DNA of 64,000 bases from Deroplatys truncata (Eukaryota > Arthropoda > Insecta > Mantodea > Mantidae): positions 456,714,321 through 456,778,320 of the forward strand of contig CM060990.1 in assembly GCA_030765065.1 (NCBI GenBank). Reading direction: 5' to 3'. Positions 1 through 12,389 of this stretch are shown piece by piece; position 1 is the stretch's first letter; each line of letters starts with the position of its first letter. The notes beneath the pieces were generated by a model. It had not been told where the DNA came from and did no database searches. It worked only from the letters and a program-made list of their open reading frames with translations. The position numbers and the translations under genes are program-made.

Positions 1-1685
1 CGTATGTGTTATTTTACATTATAATTTTCCTACTAGTTTCCTTACACAAATCACTTCCATTAGATTCCTCGTCCAGAATAATATTATTTCAGTGTTTGGC
101 TAAATGTGCTATCCACTGTGTTTTCTGCAGTGTTCTATAAAAGTTTCACATAGAACAGCACACGCACTACTGAATAATGGCCACAATAACTTGTAAATAA
201 AATATATAATTCACTTTGTGCATTGGAATACCTACGGGGAATAACATAGCGACATTGATGTGCGTTTATTGTAATAGGTAACACTGTGAGCTGTAGGGCT
301 TACCAACTATGCATATTTACAATTCATAAGGATCTTGCTGAGAGAATATTTCGAAATTTAATCAAGGAGGAGCTAAACAATTTCATGCACAATTAATTTC
401 TCTGGTAATTACACTTTTATTAAATTGTTAATAGATTTCATTTTATTTCCTGTATAAACTTTTTCTGACTCTCAGTATCTATGCTTCTAATCACGTTATT
501 CGCGTTATTCCCTCCCTCCTCTGTCCTTTCTGTTTTTCGCTCTCACTTTTCTCCCAATTCGCTCCCCTCTCTTTTTATACCTCTGAGCAACGTATGTGTA
601 AAATTATATTTTAGAATCTGTTAGAACTGCTTTTTCTTGAGTATTTACAAAATGAAATCATAAATATTTAAGTGGTTCCTGGTGCTTTTGATGCGATAGC
701 TACTGTGCTGTTTGCCATTGTAATCAGAAAATTACAGCAAAATGTCTGATGTGTTACATTCACATGACTTTCTCTACCCACTATAGTTTATTTTTATGTA
801 GCTTCTACAAGTTGTTCTTGCAAAAGCTTATTCTTCTATCAACTTCAAGTGGCTTGAGATAAGCTTTTGCATATATAGTTTCTGAATTAGATATTCCGTT
901 AAAAGTACATCTTATGTTCTTACGAAAGCTTGTTTTTCTATCTACTTCATATTAATCGAGATAAACCTTTGCAGAAATAGGTGCATTATGTATTTTGTTG
1001 TAGGTACAAGGAGGATAGAGAAAACGAATCGACATTCCGATGTTTAAACCTGTACCACTGTGCTGGCCTTGAAATTCCATACTCTTCCTATGACATCGCG
1101 AGAATTTTTCCATGTAGAGGGTACAGTCTGGGGTGGGGAATTTTGTCGCATACTTGGAAGATCTGAACTTAAACACCAAATTCGAGATTTATCCGACTTT
1201 TCGTTTCACAGTTACGCTAGTTACACATACACGCACGCACACACTTTTTCTAAAACCGCATTTTTGATTCTGGGGGCCTGAAAACATGTATTTTAGGAGA
1301 AATCTCGATATCGAGTTTTTGGGTGGAATGCAATACTCCTCTACCTACGAGGTACGCCGTAGATTCGTAGAGAAACTAATAAAATTACGGAATTGTGTGT
1401 TCAAGTAATAAGGTTATATAGAGTAACGGTAACCAACATTTCATATACGAAATGGTTGTATAGCACAATAGTAACGAAAACTTTGAATGGGTTCTTACAC
1501 AATCTTATTAACATGTTAAGAATAACATATCCTGTAAGATACATTAAGCTCATAAACGTCTGTTAATGTATTTGCTCCCTCCTCACTCTTCATGGACAAG
1601 GCAGTTTACTTGTTGTGACCTGAGATTTCAGACGTTATCTCTTTTACATTTCGGATGTAAAGTTAAGAAGAGTACCCGGATTAAT
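1..1685. other. AT-rich DNA, no gene recognised
   Basis: Both strands are broken by stops; the longest open stretches are under 80 codons, overlap each other in several frames and carry no motif. A pyrimidine-rich block lies near 505-580. I see nothing that identifies a gene or a known repeat here. Confidence 0.6.
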
Positions 1686-1920
1686 AACACCTTTGATGAC
1701 TACGGAAAGGCGTTCGATGCAGTAAACTGAGCAAAGTTATGGCATATAATAGACAAATATAGATACCTCAACCATTAAATCTATCTAATTAAAGTTTTAC
1801 AAGAGGAGGACAGTTGTATTAGATTTTGGTTATAAATTTATCAGAGGAAATGCTATCCCAGGAGTCTCTCCAACTCTATATGTATGAAGTGATCAAGAAG
1901 CGTTAATCTAAATCTTCTCA
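1686..1920 (+). pseudogene. Non-LTR retrotransposon reverse transcriptase fragment
   Basis: From 1689 one frame reads TFDDYGKAFDAVN followed by a stop and then AKLWHIIDKYRYLNH. This is the palm motif A region of LINE reverse transcriptases (F-x-D-Y-x-K-A-F-D-x-V-N, with the first catalytic aspartates), followed by the usual K-L-W-x-I and K-Y-G-x-P-x-H-L stretch. Around 1860 a second piece, GVSPTLYV, resembles the G-V-R-Q-G-x-x-L-S-P-T-L-F motif. In-frame stops and small shifts show a dead copy. The endonuclease and the YADD box were not found nearby. The clade cannot be settled from this scrap. Confidence 0.7.
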
Positions 1921-2512
1921 CATATAAACGAATGATTTCGTATTCCGATTTCATCCCCCATTAAAAATAACCCATCCCTCAAAAAAAAATAATCACTATG
2001 ATATTTTCAAAATCCGATTTTTGGATTCAGATTATCCATTTATATATGTGAAAGTAATTTATCAAAAATTCAAAATATAATACCTTAAAAATTGTTCTCG
2101 TTTTTAATATGTATGAATGTATTGCAAGAGTAATTAGCCAATTGGGAATCTCGTACCTTTTCTTTGTTTATTGCTCATTTAGCGCAGTTTTGGCTTCTGA
2201 AGTTGGAACACGCATGAAAGTCTAATACTGTGATTTGGCACTGACGATGCTGCTTGCTTCTCTTATTTCTAGCTAAGAACAACGAATTCAGGTTTAATAT
2301 AAAACCCATGTGAATTGTGGGGAAGCGTCACTTTCTTCTTCATGCGGTCACAGGTGCTTCTGACAGGTTATCAGCCAGTTTCTCCTTCATTCCAGGTGTA
2401 AGATATATAGGCTGCCGTTTCACAGAGACTCTGTGCACTAGAGCACATCCTGGATAAAATAGTGAGCCGAGTCCTGACGTGTGTAACTGTGTACTTTATT
2501 TTCGTGACACAG
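1921..2512. other. Unrecognised AT-rich spacer
   Basis: No open frame, repeat or tRNA-like block was recognised between the reverse transcriptase scrap and the exon candidate at 2513. Confidence 0.5.
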
Positions 2513-2649
2513 GTTTCGTTGTTAATAATAGGTTCCATTTTCGCGATTGCTTCTGAAGGCACCCTCTCTAAGCCGGATTTGGCCGAGGGACACTGGCGAC
2601 AAAACAGATGTAACTTCTATAATTTTTCAAGAGAAAACTGTCTATTAAG
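2513..2649 (+). CDS. Weak candidate internal exon, unknown gene
   Basis: A pyrimidine-rich run ending in gacacag (to 2512) precedes a 137-nt open stretch that ends at AAG before gtaatg (2650), so acceptor- and donor-like signals bracket it. The frame that is open encodes a short hydrophobic segment (about residues 1-14, VSLLIIGSIFAIAS) followed by a polar tail with two cysteines and an N-F-S glycosylation-like site, which would suit a membrane or secreted protein. I do not recognise the protein and no neighbouring exon was found. In AT-rich DNA such signal pairs also arise by chance. Confidence 0.2.
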
Positions 2650-3428
2650 GTAATGTATCACTCTGAGAGATGAATTTTTTGGGGGTATAGTAGCCTTTCT
2701 GTCTTTTCCTGCACTATTAGATTTTACAAATGTTGCTCCAACCCGTGATTGGGTACTCCGTATATCACAATAGTTGATAAGGAAGAGGTTGCTTTAAATG
2801 TTTTATAGTACTACAAATTCACATTTGTTAATGAAGGGTTGAAACAACTCAACCGGCGCTAGCCATTCGGTTGCGTTTATTTGCAGGCATTTATCCTTTT
2901 TTAATAGGGGTGTAAGGGTCACAGGAGTGTTGAGATCAAGACTATAAGATTCGATTTTAAAAGCTGAAAGGCTAAAGAATTGAAATCAATATTAAGAATT
3001 AGTCCTACATCTCCTTTTAATTATTTCCCTCTAGTTAGTCAAAATGAACAAACACGAATATTTCAACCCTTTTCCTCTTTTGCGAAATATTTCTTTTTAA
3101 GTATTCTTATTAAATTAATAATCATTTTATTGTCTTTGAGCTGTACAGCAATTGACAAAATCAAAAAATGTATCACATAACATATCCAATTTTTGCTTTA
3201 TAGCAAAAAAGTATTCACAAGTAAGAGTATTACTAGGTATTATAGGTGTATACATATTTATATAAAATTACATTAGATAAATTCTAACTGAAAATAAAAG
3301 AACAAAACGACTCATTAAGTGGTAGTAAGTTTACATAGCACATTATGGAATTATAGAACATAAATATAATTGCTTATCTATTGCATTTCAAAATACTCCT
3401 GTAGTGAGTAATAAGATGAATGAACTAA
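2650..3428. other. Unrecognised AT-rich DNA
   Basis: Contains a 66-codon open stretch (2980-3180) with biased hydrophobic composition and no motif; I treat it as chance. No repeat boundary was seen. Confidence 0.5.
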
Positions 3429-3590
3429 TCATTCATACAGCTTATTCTTATAAGTTAATGCTGAACCTTGTTTTATGTCTAAAGGTAAATTGCTGTAAAG
3501 TTTTATGCCTAATATTTCGAAACACTTCTGAGATGTGGTTAATCTGTGGTAAGGCACATTAATATGATGACCAATTCCATGATGACCATT
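3429..3590 (-). pseudogene. LINE ORF2 C-terminal fragment
   Basis: The minus strand reads HHINVPYHRLTTSQKCF, then GIKLYSNLPLDIKQ and a terminal KNKLYE before the stop at 3429-3431. This layout (H-x-x-x-x-P-x-x-R-L-x-x-x-Q-x-x-F, G-x-K-L-Y/W-N-x-L-P-x-x-I-K, then a short K/L-rich tail) is the conserved C-terminus of the reverse-transcriptase protein of many insect non-LTR retrotransposons. Only about 50 codons remain, so it is a 5'-truncated copy, the usual outcome of target-primed insertion. The upstream part of the same frame diverges into a G/H-rich stretch that I cannot place. It need not belong to the same family as the reverse transcriptase scrap at 1.7 kb. Confidence 0.6.
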
Positions 3591-3629
3591 TGCCATGAAA
3601 CCGAATAAAAATGCTATAAAATAGAGCAT

Positions 3630-4920
3630 AATCCCAATTAGGTTGACATTGTTAAGCTATAAATTAATAAAAATAGCTACGTAAAAGTGAAGTATGAAAT
3701 ATTTTTTTAATAAAATCATGAAAGGTATTAACTAGGAATTTATATGACGAAAAACTGCTTTCCGTGGAAAAATATGCGTTTTTATTTCTTTGGCACTAGT
3801 TTCTTTGAAATGTTTCAGATTCTAAATAAAATTTCAATAAAGTATACAAAATGAAGTGTAACTTGCTTGAACCACAACAGAACGCAAATGTGAAGAAAGG
3901 TTTTAGGTTAAATGATGATTTCGCAAAACTGGGTTCGACCAACTCTCATTTGGTCACGTTCAAACGCCACACGTTTTATATGAGCATAGGCTTACTCAAT
4001 AATTGTTTTGAAATCTACAATTATCTACAATTATTACACGTTGCTCAGCAGGTTTTTCAGCGCTGTTTTTCAATAGGTGCAATACATTTCGCTTTCCTGT
4101 CCTTGTTCAGTTCGTAACATTACACGCATTAACATAAAACACGGTCTTTACACGGCAGCAGCCACTAAGATTTAAGTTGTCATTACTTCTTCCCTTTTAT
4201 TTCTCCCTTGAGCTTGGCATTGACCGTAGGATAATGTTTTTATGCTGTCATTTATTTCAAAAACCAACAAGAGATGGTGCATATGGGGGCTGGTTTGTGG
4301 ACCAAAAGATAGAGACTGCAAAACATTAGATAACGGAAAACAATGGGAAACTAGAAGCTTCAGCACGTTTCTGTGCACTCAAATGTACAAGAAATTAATA
4401 TAACTATTGGTGTGACTTCGTATAATAGTTTATTGTTAATTAGGGCGCTATAGTTACTTGGTATAGATACAACCGCACCTTACACAGTTTAACCAGTGCC
4501 ACGACAGAATAGACTGCGAATGTTGCAGCAATTAACTGCTATTCTCGAACACCTTGCTATCGTGTTTGTGTCTTTAACACTTATATCTATTTCCTCTTGG
4601 AGTAGATTTGAAGTGATTGAAATAAATAAATAAATACATTTCATGGATGGCAAGAAATTCATTATCCGTTGGCTTTGCAGTTATATGTCAAGGATCTGTC
4701 GCTGCCCTCTGCAAGGAAAAAAAATCCTTAATGAATTAAAATATGGTTTCATAGCTCGGCAGTCCACATGTTCATAGTAGCTATACGAGTATTCCCTGCC
4801 TTTGTAAAAGTATTTCAGTCAAGGATCTTACTACTTAGTGAACCTTGTGATATCCTGAAACATTTATCTGAACTCAAGGCCTCAAGCAACAACTATTGTA
4901 TCCTTCCAATGGGGGCACAC
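3630..4920. other. Unrecognised DNA
   Basis: Includes an 88-codon open stretch at 3851-4117 with no motif or splice context that I would trust. No known mobile element was seen. Confidence 0.5.
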
Positions 4921-5127
4921 TCTGCGACCACACTTATTCAGCATCTAGAGCTCACGGTTAAGGGAATCGATTTCCAACGCCAGTCCATGAGTGTTTCACT
5001 TGTGAAAATATTAATTCTCTGCGATCACACTTATTCAGCATCAAGAGCTCACAGTTAGAGAATCGATTTCCAGCCTGTTTCTTACGCCAGTCCATGACTG
5101 TTTCACTTGTGAGAGTATTAATTCTTT
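4921..5127 (+). repeat. Tandem duplication of a 97-105 bp unit
   Basis: Unit 1 (4921-5017) and unit 2 (5018-5122) share TCTGCG, CACACTTATTCAGCATC, GAGCTCAC, AATCGATTTCCA, CGCCAGTCCATGA and TGTTTCACTTGTGA in the same order. Unit 2 carries about 10 extra bases before CGCCAGTCC. A fragment resembling the unit start (TCTTTGCG) follows at about 5123. The family is not recognised. Confidence 0.85.
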
Positions 5128-6870
5128 GCGGGCATTGGAAGAAGTGATACTTAAGATGAAAGAACAGTATATAAGAACTAAAATAATATATTTTAATATA
5201 AACAAATTAATTTTCCTTTATTGCACTGAAGACAAAGGATACCTTTTAGTACAAATGTGGATTTTTTGTCATCATCACAGAAGGTAACAGTTTTATTAAG
5301 TGATACACAGATGTAAATTCTGATGTTCCTGCTTCATTAGCAAAAAATGAAGTAATAGTCTTCAAAGCCGAGTCAATGCTTTAGCCAGAAGCCACTGAGC
5401 GTCTGTTCAGGTCTTGGTTGTGTGTCTGTAAGTGATTAGGTATATACGAAAAATCAGCATCACATTTGCAGAATGTAAAATATATTTGGCTTTGAATAAC
5501 CGATTATTGTTTTTAAATGCCATCTCATCGAAGGAAATGTACTAGATTTTACAATCGATTTTGGCATGTTTATACTGAATTAAAAATATACTACTGATTT
5601 ACTAATATACGAAAAAAAAAACCAACTGCGAATAACACCAAGAGAGCATACTTTGAATTTCGGAACCAGGTCTATCCTAATAACTATAACTGCACTGCTA
5701 TCATCTGTGAAGAAGACTACACTCCATGTGCACTAAAACAGTTAATTTCAGCGCAGTAATCAATACAGCTGACAGACATATTTATACGAGTATTCAACTT
5801 GAGTGAAGAGTAAATCATGACTGCTACTGGGATAAGCGCAGAGTCATAGGCGCAGACACATTTTGAAACAAGATAATTTCATATCATCTTATTGGTTCTA
5901 AAGATCAATTTCGTGTTGTATATAACATAATCAGTGAATTAATTTATAATTAAAGTTCATTTTCTTTAAAATCCGGCAAAAGGCCGTCCGGACAGAATCC
6001 AGTTCCGACACCTAGACAAAGCTGACCTGTACGGTTAAATGCGGACTGTTCCACTACACGTACCCATGCCATTTCATTTCAGACAGCTAGCTTTAGCAGA
6101 GTGAAGTAGGTCCCCTCTTCTGTTTCTTATGAGACTGGCTTGATATGTTAAGTCACATAAACTACCACTAAACTAATACCAAGGCTCCTTATAACCCCAA
6201 GAATGTGATAGTGGCGTTTGTGGATCCGTAAGAATTGTATGTGTTGAAACATTTTGTCTTTAATGCCCCCTTTCTCAGGCGCTTTGAGATCGTTGATAGA
6301 ACGTTCTCCTAGCTGTGTTTAGAAAGATGTATTTTATTTAGTATAATAAAGTGCACTCGAGTACATCATTGGAGTGTCCTCTCAATGGAGCTTTTGTATT
6401 ATTTATTATTACGATAGATACACGCAGGATGTTAATAAACCACTCCCAAATAATTTAAGATAGTGTGAAGGTGCCTTACACAAGTAATTTGAGATAGGAA
6501 GCATATGACCTCTCTGTTCAAGTTTCGAACTCATGACTATCAGTTTATAAAGCGCCGTACGCCACTGAGGAATGAAAATGCCATTCGAAATCATAATACA
6601 CGATAACGGACGGAGGTTTCAGAGAATATCTATCTGGCACAATGTCATGGTATTAACTTTCATGTCTGAGGTGACAGTTCTTTTCGAGTTCGAGATTCCT
6701 TCCTCACATGTGATTATTTTTAGGAGAGCACAGCAATACGGTTTTTAGTCTACATTTCAAGTTTTTTTCAATTCAAACAATTAAATTTTAATATATCACT
6801 TCATTTAATTACAATCCTTGCTTATGAAGGATAAAATCATACTTAACATGCTGATTTCACATCAAACCTT
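5128..6870. other. Unrecognised AT-rich DNA
   Basis: No coding motif, repeat boundary or tRNA-like block could be supported in this stretch. Confidence 0.5.
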
Positions 6871-6871
6871 T

Positions 6872-7250
6872 ACAGCAGTTTTTTAAGAAAATGTTCGAAA
6901 TGGCGACCTGCATTTTCACAGCTAAGTTTACATCGGCGCAGGAACGACTACAGTACTCGGTCTAAAATTCCTGATGTATATCGAATAATCCAACAGGCGG
7001 AAGATTTTCGAACAAATAATGTCTCTCTGACTTTTCACGGTTTTATAGATAGGCACAGATTTGAGGTGTCCCCAGAAAAATAAATCAATAGAATTGATGT
7101 ACGGGAGTATGGTGGTCAAGCTACAGTTGGATACACCCTTCTGATCCATCGAGCAGGAAGACGGACACATCTAGAAATACAAATAAAATGTTCTGCAACA
7201 AATTAAGATAAGCATGCCTATTTAACTGAAGGGGGAAACTGATATGAGCT
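6872..7250 (-). pseudogene. Mariner/IS630-type transposase C-terminal remnant
   Basis: On the minus strand I read YLNLLQNIL near 7170-7210, DLFFWGHLKSVPIYKTV near 7035-7085 and ENAGRHFEHFL near 6882-6915. These correspond to three landmarks of arthropod DDE transposases of the IS630/mariner type: the Y-L-x-L-L segment before the second catalytic Asp, the D-F-F-L-W-G-x-L-K-x-x-V-Y block after the third, and the C-terminal G-G-H-F-E-H-L-L ending. They lie in different frames with deletions between them. The Q-D-G-A-P-P-H box is replaced by unrelated residues. This is a dead, 5'-truncated copy. Confidence 0.65.
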
Positions 7251-7330
7251 AATGCTAAATCATCATTTCTTGCTTCACTATAAATAAGATGCTTATCTGC
7301 AAGTTCAGAGAAGCTGTAAATGATGTCCAT

Positions 7331-10300
7331 ATTGTCTCGCAGACAAACCTCAGCTTACTAAATGCAGGGAGCTGAAACAATGAAATAGTATTACTTGTTA
7401 TTGTATATACTTCGCAATCAGAATCCTGTCCTTGAGCGTGATTAATAGCGCAGCAGTTCTTCATATTAAGGATAGAAAGAACTGCATCATAACCATTGCA
7501 TTGGCTTGTAGTATGTATTACGCTACACTAAAGAGCCGACTCTAGACTAGGCTACATAATGCAAGAAGACAGTTAATCCATATTCAGTGTCTCACTGTCG
7601 AATGATTAATTCAAGTTTGTTTATGGCACTAAATGTTGAAAAAGCTGAGCACGAGCTACTGAGAATCCGTATTTCTATCCTCGCAAAATAGTTGTAATGC
7701 TATTGTAAACTAATTTTGTAATTGGGTTGGCTTTAATACCGAGTTATCTGATAACAAAATGGATAACACCATAAAACAGGCGATGTTTAGTCGTGGACCA
7801 TACATTGCCCGCTCCACAGCTGTACACTCTCTGAAATTATTTCGGTGTAGTTAATTAACGCCTGAATGCACAACGAATATAGTTACAAACCTCAGCGAAG
7901 CAAATCTGGAATAATAATTTGATGTAAATGAGCTTCTGTGGCTATTACCCTTTTTCGTTATGTTTGGTGCATTTCGTATAGAATTATGAAATCATCAAAG
8001 AAAGCGAGAAGCACTACACTGTTCAGTACTGCATGTTAACTATTGAGTTACAAGTTTTTATCTATCTTCATTTCACATACGCACGAGGCTAGAGAGCCGC
8101 AGTCCAGCTATTTGTTCCTCGGTAGGTCTAATGTCATTTCTTGAACAAAACCGGAACTCGAATTTAGAAGTTGCGAGTTTTTTTAGGTTCTGTATTATGG
8201 CAGGTGTCCCCTCGAGTCGATCGGATCTTTTTTCTTTATTCTGGTGACACGCTTTTTCCGCATAAAGTTTAGAAAGACATGTTTCGAAACTCTAGAGACG
8301 GCACGTAGCTACAAAATTTATCGAGGAACATAACCGTTGCTGATTTGCATGCAAGATATTCCAGCAGAAATAGAGAACATGTTTCTTAGACGAACATCCA
8401 TGCATCTCCAGTCTCCAAAGTTTTAGTCTGCTCGTTAACTTCGCATCCTGGTCCTGAATATTCGTATGTCGTATACAGTGTGTACATAGTAACAGCAATA
8501 CCTGTGTGCAAGTGCAAATACACTAAAGAGCATTGCTTAATCCAAAGGAACGTAAAGATGATACCAAATGTAATCACATGTGTCTCATTATCATAAAAAA
8601 CTTAAGAAATCAGCATTTTAGCATAAAACACTAACGGCATAGATGGGTATGGTTACTGACTTCACATAATATCTGCAAAATCCTGTCAAAATTCCATTGA
8701 TTTTAGGGCTTATTTTAGCCCCCCCCCGGGTAGAGATGAGCATTTTACCAGCAAATAGCGTTGGACTATAGGAGTAGCTACTAAGCGGTGGACAAAGCGC
8801 GTACCATAGATAAGGGAATGATAATTTGTAATAAATGTAATCGGTATTTTATTTTAATCAAGAAAGCGGTGTGAATACCCAATTTTGAAAGCATGTATTA
8901 AGAAAATTATGAAATTCAGTGGTGAATATCATTAAAACTGTGTGAGGGAAGAATGGATGAAATACATGTTTTGAGTCTCTGATTTTATTCACTAGATAAG
9001 CTCTGTGTCTTAAATGTAAAGAAAAATAAGAATATCCTGGCTTAGCTCCAATATGTGATTAATATACTTTTATGCAAACTTGTTCGATAATTTTACTCAA
9101 TTTTCAGCATTCTCGCTTCTGCTTTTCCCCAATGTGAATTTTAGTATTAAAACTTGCTACTTTAGCGACTTCTAACAGGAGAATTTACCCTTACGAAAAA
9201 GTGCGTTATATAGATATTTGTACAAAATTTTAATTGGAGCTTTATATGATCATAAAATAACAGAAACGATATGAGTAGCTTCCAAACAAATGCAAGCATT
9301 TCACTTCAGTGATAAGAGAGTATTAATTTGTGATTGGCATCTTTTGAGGTCTTTATTGAGTGTTTTCGCGTAAGGATTGGACAAATAAAATCGCGAGTTC
9401 ACATACAAAATTCGGCTTCCTTGGTAGCATGTGTGCTCGGTCACATTCAGCTGTGTGTGCAACCTATCCAGCTGGCCTGTTCTCAATCTTATAGGACTCT
9501 GGTACAACCCCTGGGGGGATATGTATGGTGATGGATCAAAGTGCAGACTCGTGCACTACGTGTTCTTGCAAAATGTTACCGGTCAATTAGCAAAACTTCA
9601 AAATTACAATCTACGTGTTGGGAAGTTACAAATCATAAGTTGAGCGAATGTCTGTTTCATTGGGTAAATATTGGTATTTCTGCTTTAGATGCATATATTT
9701 GTTCAAGCGATTTTAAACCAGTCAGCTATGAGCCCCAGGACAAGAGGAAATTGCTTAATTTATCAGATCACATAATCGCTTATTAATAATGGAAGGACAA
9801 GCGATTACTAAAGAAACACAATGACAATAGAAACCCTATGAGCGTCACCTGTTGTAAGCCACTCTTCTCCGGTTGCAAATCAATGAAGGGCAAACACACA
9901 ACTGCTCTTTGGAGGTAAAAACCTCTTTCATTTTGTTGATTTATGCAATTAATTTTATACACAAGAGCTTGTAACTTTACCATACATTCGGAGTCGCTGA
10001 TTAGGTTTAAAACTAGATTTAAAACATTCTACACCAAAACCACACTAGTTCGACCTTTGAGATTTTCTTGTGTAATGCCTCTTCGTTTGAAGAAACGTGA
10101 GGAATTACAATCTCTGCCTGTAGCTAAGAACGTAAGATATGGCTCTAGCACGCAGATATACACACAGATTTTACTTCATGCAAGTGGCACAAATACTTTC
10201 TCTAAGTAGTTACCGTATAGCTGCAGCCGTTTTAGAATATTATAAACATTAGTGTAACTTCTACTGCTTTCACTAGGGGATTTGGAATAAATTTAATGAA

Positions 10301-10900
10301 ATAAAACCGGAAATTCCTATATAAATGCATTTGGGATTTCTATTACTTTAGTGGTGATTTATAACTTTTGACTCCTTGTTTATGAAGAACATCTTTATTC
10401 CTAAATTATAATCGGATTTGTAGTTTATAAATGGCAAGTGTGTTTAATAAACATGCTGTAATTATTCAAAGCCAAATCAGTGTACATTTACTATTTGTTA
10501 TATGGACCAGTGACATAGAATATGTATTTCACGTCTTCTTAAGTTTGAGTTCTCAGAAATTGCATAGGCTCGTATAACGCCAAAGAAATCGAAGAGTAAA
10601 GCCACTACCATTTAAGTCTGTCTGTGTTACAAGCACAGAATCAACGAAGTCTAATGTCAGTTCTCTAATGCTAGGAGATTAACCACTGTGTCTTGGCGTA
10701 TTTTCTCTCCAGATCTTCTAGATAATGCTGCTTTATACTTTATTACTCCGTTTCGTGCTTTGAAAATTCCTCTCCGCTTTTGTAATCATCATAAGATGTG
10801 CTTTACACCAACTCTAGGAGTTGGTTCATTTTCTATTTTCAATACAAGGTGCTTCCTCCATATATGTATCCATCGACTATCTTTATTTTGCTTACTGCAG
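7331..10900. other. Unrecognised DNA between two features
   Basis: Several 60-90 codon open stretches (for example 9541-9786 and 9943-10209) overlap in alternative frames without motifs. A C run sits at 8721-8729. No mobile-element boundary or gene is supported. Confidence 0.5.
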
Positions 10901-11083
10901 AAGTAGTTGCACAAAAGAGATATTTTGCTCAATGTTTCAATCCATTGTTTCGAAAAGAGCATTTATATAGCAAAAAGCAGTCTGGAAAAAGGAACGGCGC
11001 CCGCTGCTCCCAGATTTGCAAGTCTACTAGGCTAAGAAGAAACTCAAAGACCGTTAAAAGCTTGAGTATTATCATGTGCTCGG
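10901..11083 (+). CDS. Candidate internal exon with four cysteines, unknown gene
   Basis: A T-rich tract ending in cttactgcag (to 10900) is followed by 183 open nucleotides and then a consensus-like donor, gtaagt, at 11084. In the frame open throughout, the segment encodes about 60 residues containing FAQCFNP, GARCSQICKS and IIMCSG, so four cysteines, and it is rich in Lys and Arg. Both intron positions fall after the first base of a codon, giving a symmetric phase 1-1 exon, a layout common in extracellular modules. I do not recognise the module, and no flanking exon was found. A chance pairing of splice-like signals remains quite possible. Confidence 0.28.
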
Positions 11084-11187
11084 GTAAGTGGTACTTTCCT
11101 TTAGAAAGGTGCTTTATTATACGTATACGTATATCAGTTGGGAATATGTAATACGCTTTAAAATACCATATCTCTATTCCTCTGGGA

Positions 11188-11603
11188 CAGGGCTGTATTT
11201 AGAGGGGCGTTTAGGTCTCAACCCCCCCCCACCGAAACTTCTGACAGTTTTATTTATTTAAATTCATAGCAAACCAATATGGGAAAATGTCGTTACATAA
11301 CAGTAGGTCTATTGCTTGTAGCACTTTACAAGAAAAAGGGAAACTTAATATCGTCGCCTTACATAGGTAAGGTGACCATACATTGCGATTTTCGAAGCAG
11401 TCTCCATGTTTTGTGCTGTAAGGTGGAATATCCTCATTCTGGTGAGTTTTTCTGTCTATATAATCTCTCCAAGCAATTTTCTTATTCATGTAACGACTAT
11501 ATACTACGGAGTAGGTACATGGTAATTGTGTGGGGGAACTGTTAAGTTTAGATCTACTTGTGGAAACCCCCCCCCCCGAATTTTTTCTCTAGGTACGGGC
11601 ATG
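11188..11603. mobile_element. Non-autonomous hAT-like MITE, 416 bp
   Basis: The left end starts CAGGGCTGTATTTAGAG; the right end, read on the minus strand, starts CATGCCCGTACCTAGAG. Flanks are CTCTGGGA (11180-11187) and CTCTAGGA (11604-11611), an 8-bp target duplication with one mismatch, the size made by hAT transposases. C/G homopolymers lie just inside both ends (11221-11230 and 11569-11578), which is common in hAT-type MITEs whose ends resemble CAGTGGCGTACCTAG. No transposase frame lies inside; the 70-90 codon open stretches within are unrelated to hAT proteins. Confidence 0.55.
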
Positions 11604-11611
11604 CTCTAGGA

Positions 11612-12320
11612 CGATATTGTTGAAGCAAGAGTAAAGGAAAGTTTCACATGTAAAGCGAATAGTATCAGTGTAACTTTCAGTGCATATGACGTTCTTTTGT
11701 ATCGTTATACATTACGTCGGAAAAAATTTATCTGGTGATAAATTGTTATATCTGACATATAATCTAAATAATTTTCACCCATTTTAATATTGTATCATGT
11801 AGAATTATTTTATAATTTAATTATTTTTGATGATGTTAATGGGAAAAGATGATCAGAAAGACATTCAACTTGTAATAAATTATATCAAGGCAAGCTTGGA
11901 GAAGTACAATAGTTTGTGTCACGCAAATACATGTTTAAATGAAATCAGCATAAGCTTTGAAACAGACGAATGGTAATGAGAATAATGACTGGAGCCAAAT
12001 TAACAACTCATTGTAAACCGCCATTCAAAGCATTTTGAATTTTGATATTAACTTGCAAGTATATCGTGTCTTTACTTTTAATGGACAACCCAGATGTGTC
12101 TATTAAACATTCGCATATCCTCAACAGCGAGACCAGACACAGGCAGGACTCGTACAGACGAACTAATACTTGAGTTGTAGCCCGTCCAAATTGGGGCTTA
12201 TTACAATAGTATTATTTCAATCGCTTTCATTACGTATAAAGGAACTGCATAATAATAAAAATAAATTCAGATCAGCATTAAAGGTACCCGTCACTCACAC
12301 GGTCTATATAGGATTTCCAT

Positions 12321-12322
<2 letters not shown>
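11612..12322. other. Unrecognised AT-rich DNA
   Basis: No coding or repeat signal was recognised before the microsatellite. Confidence 0.5.

Positions 12323-12387
<65 letters not shown>
12323..12387 (+). repeat. (AAT)n microsatellite
   Basis: About 21 uninterrupted AAT units. It creates an artificial poly-asparagine open frame on the plus strand, which I do not treat as a gene. Confidence 0.98.
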
Positions 12388-12389
<2 letters not shown>

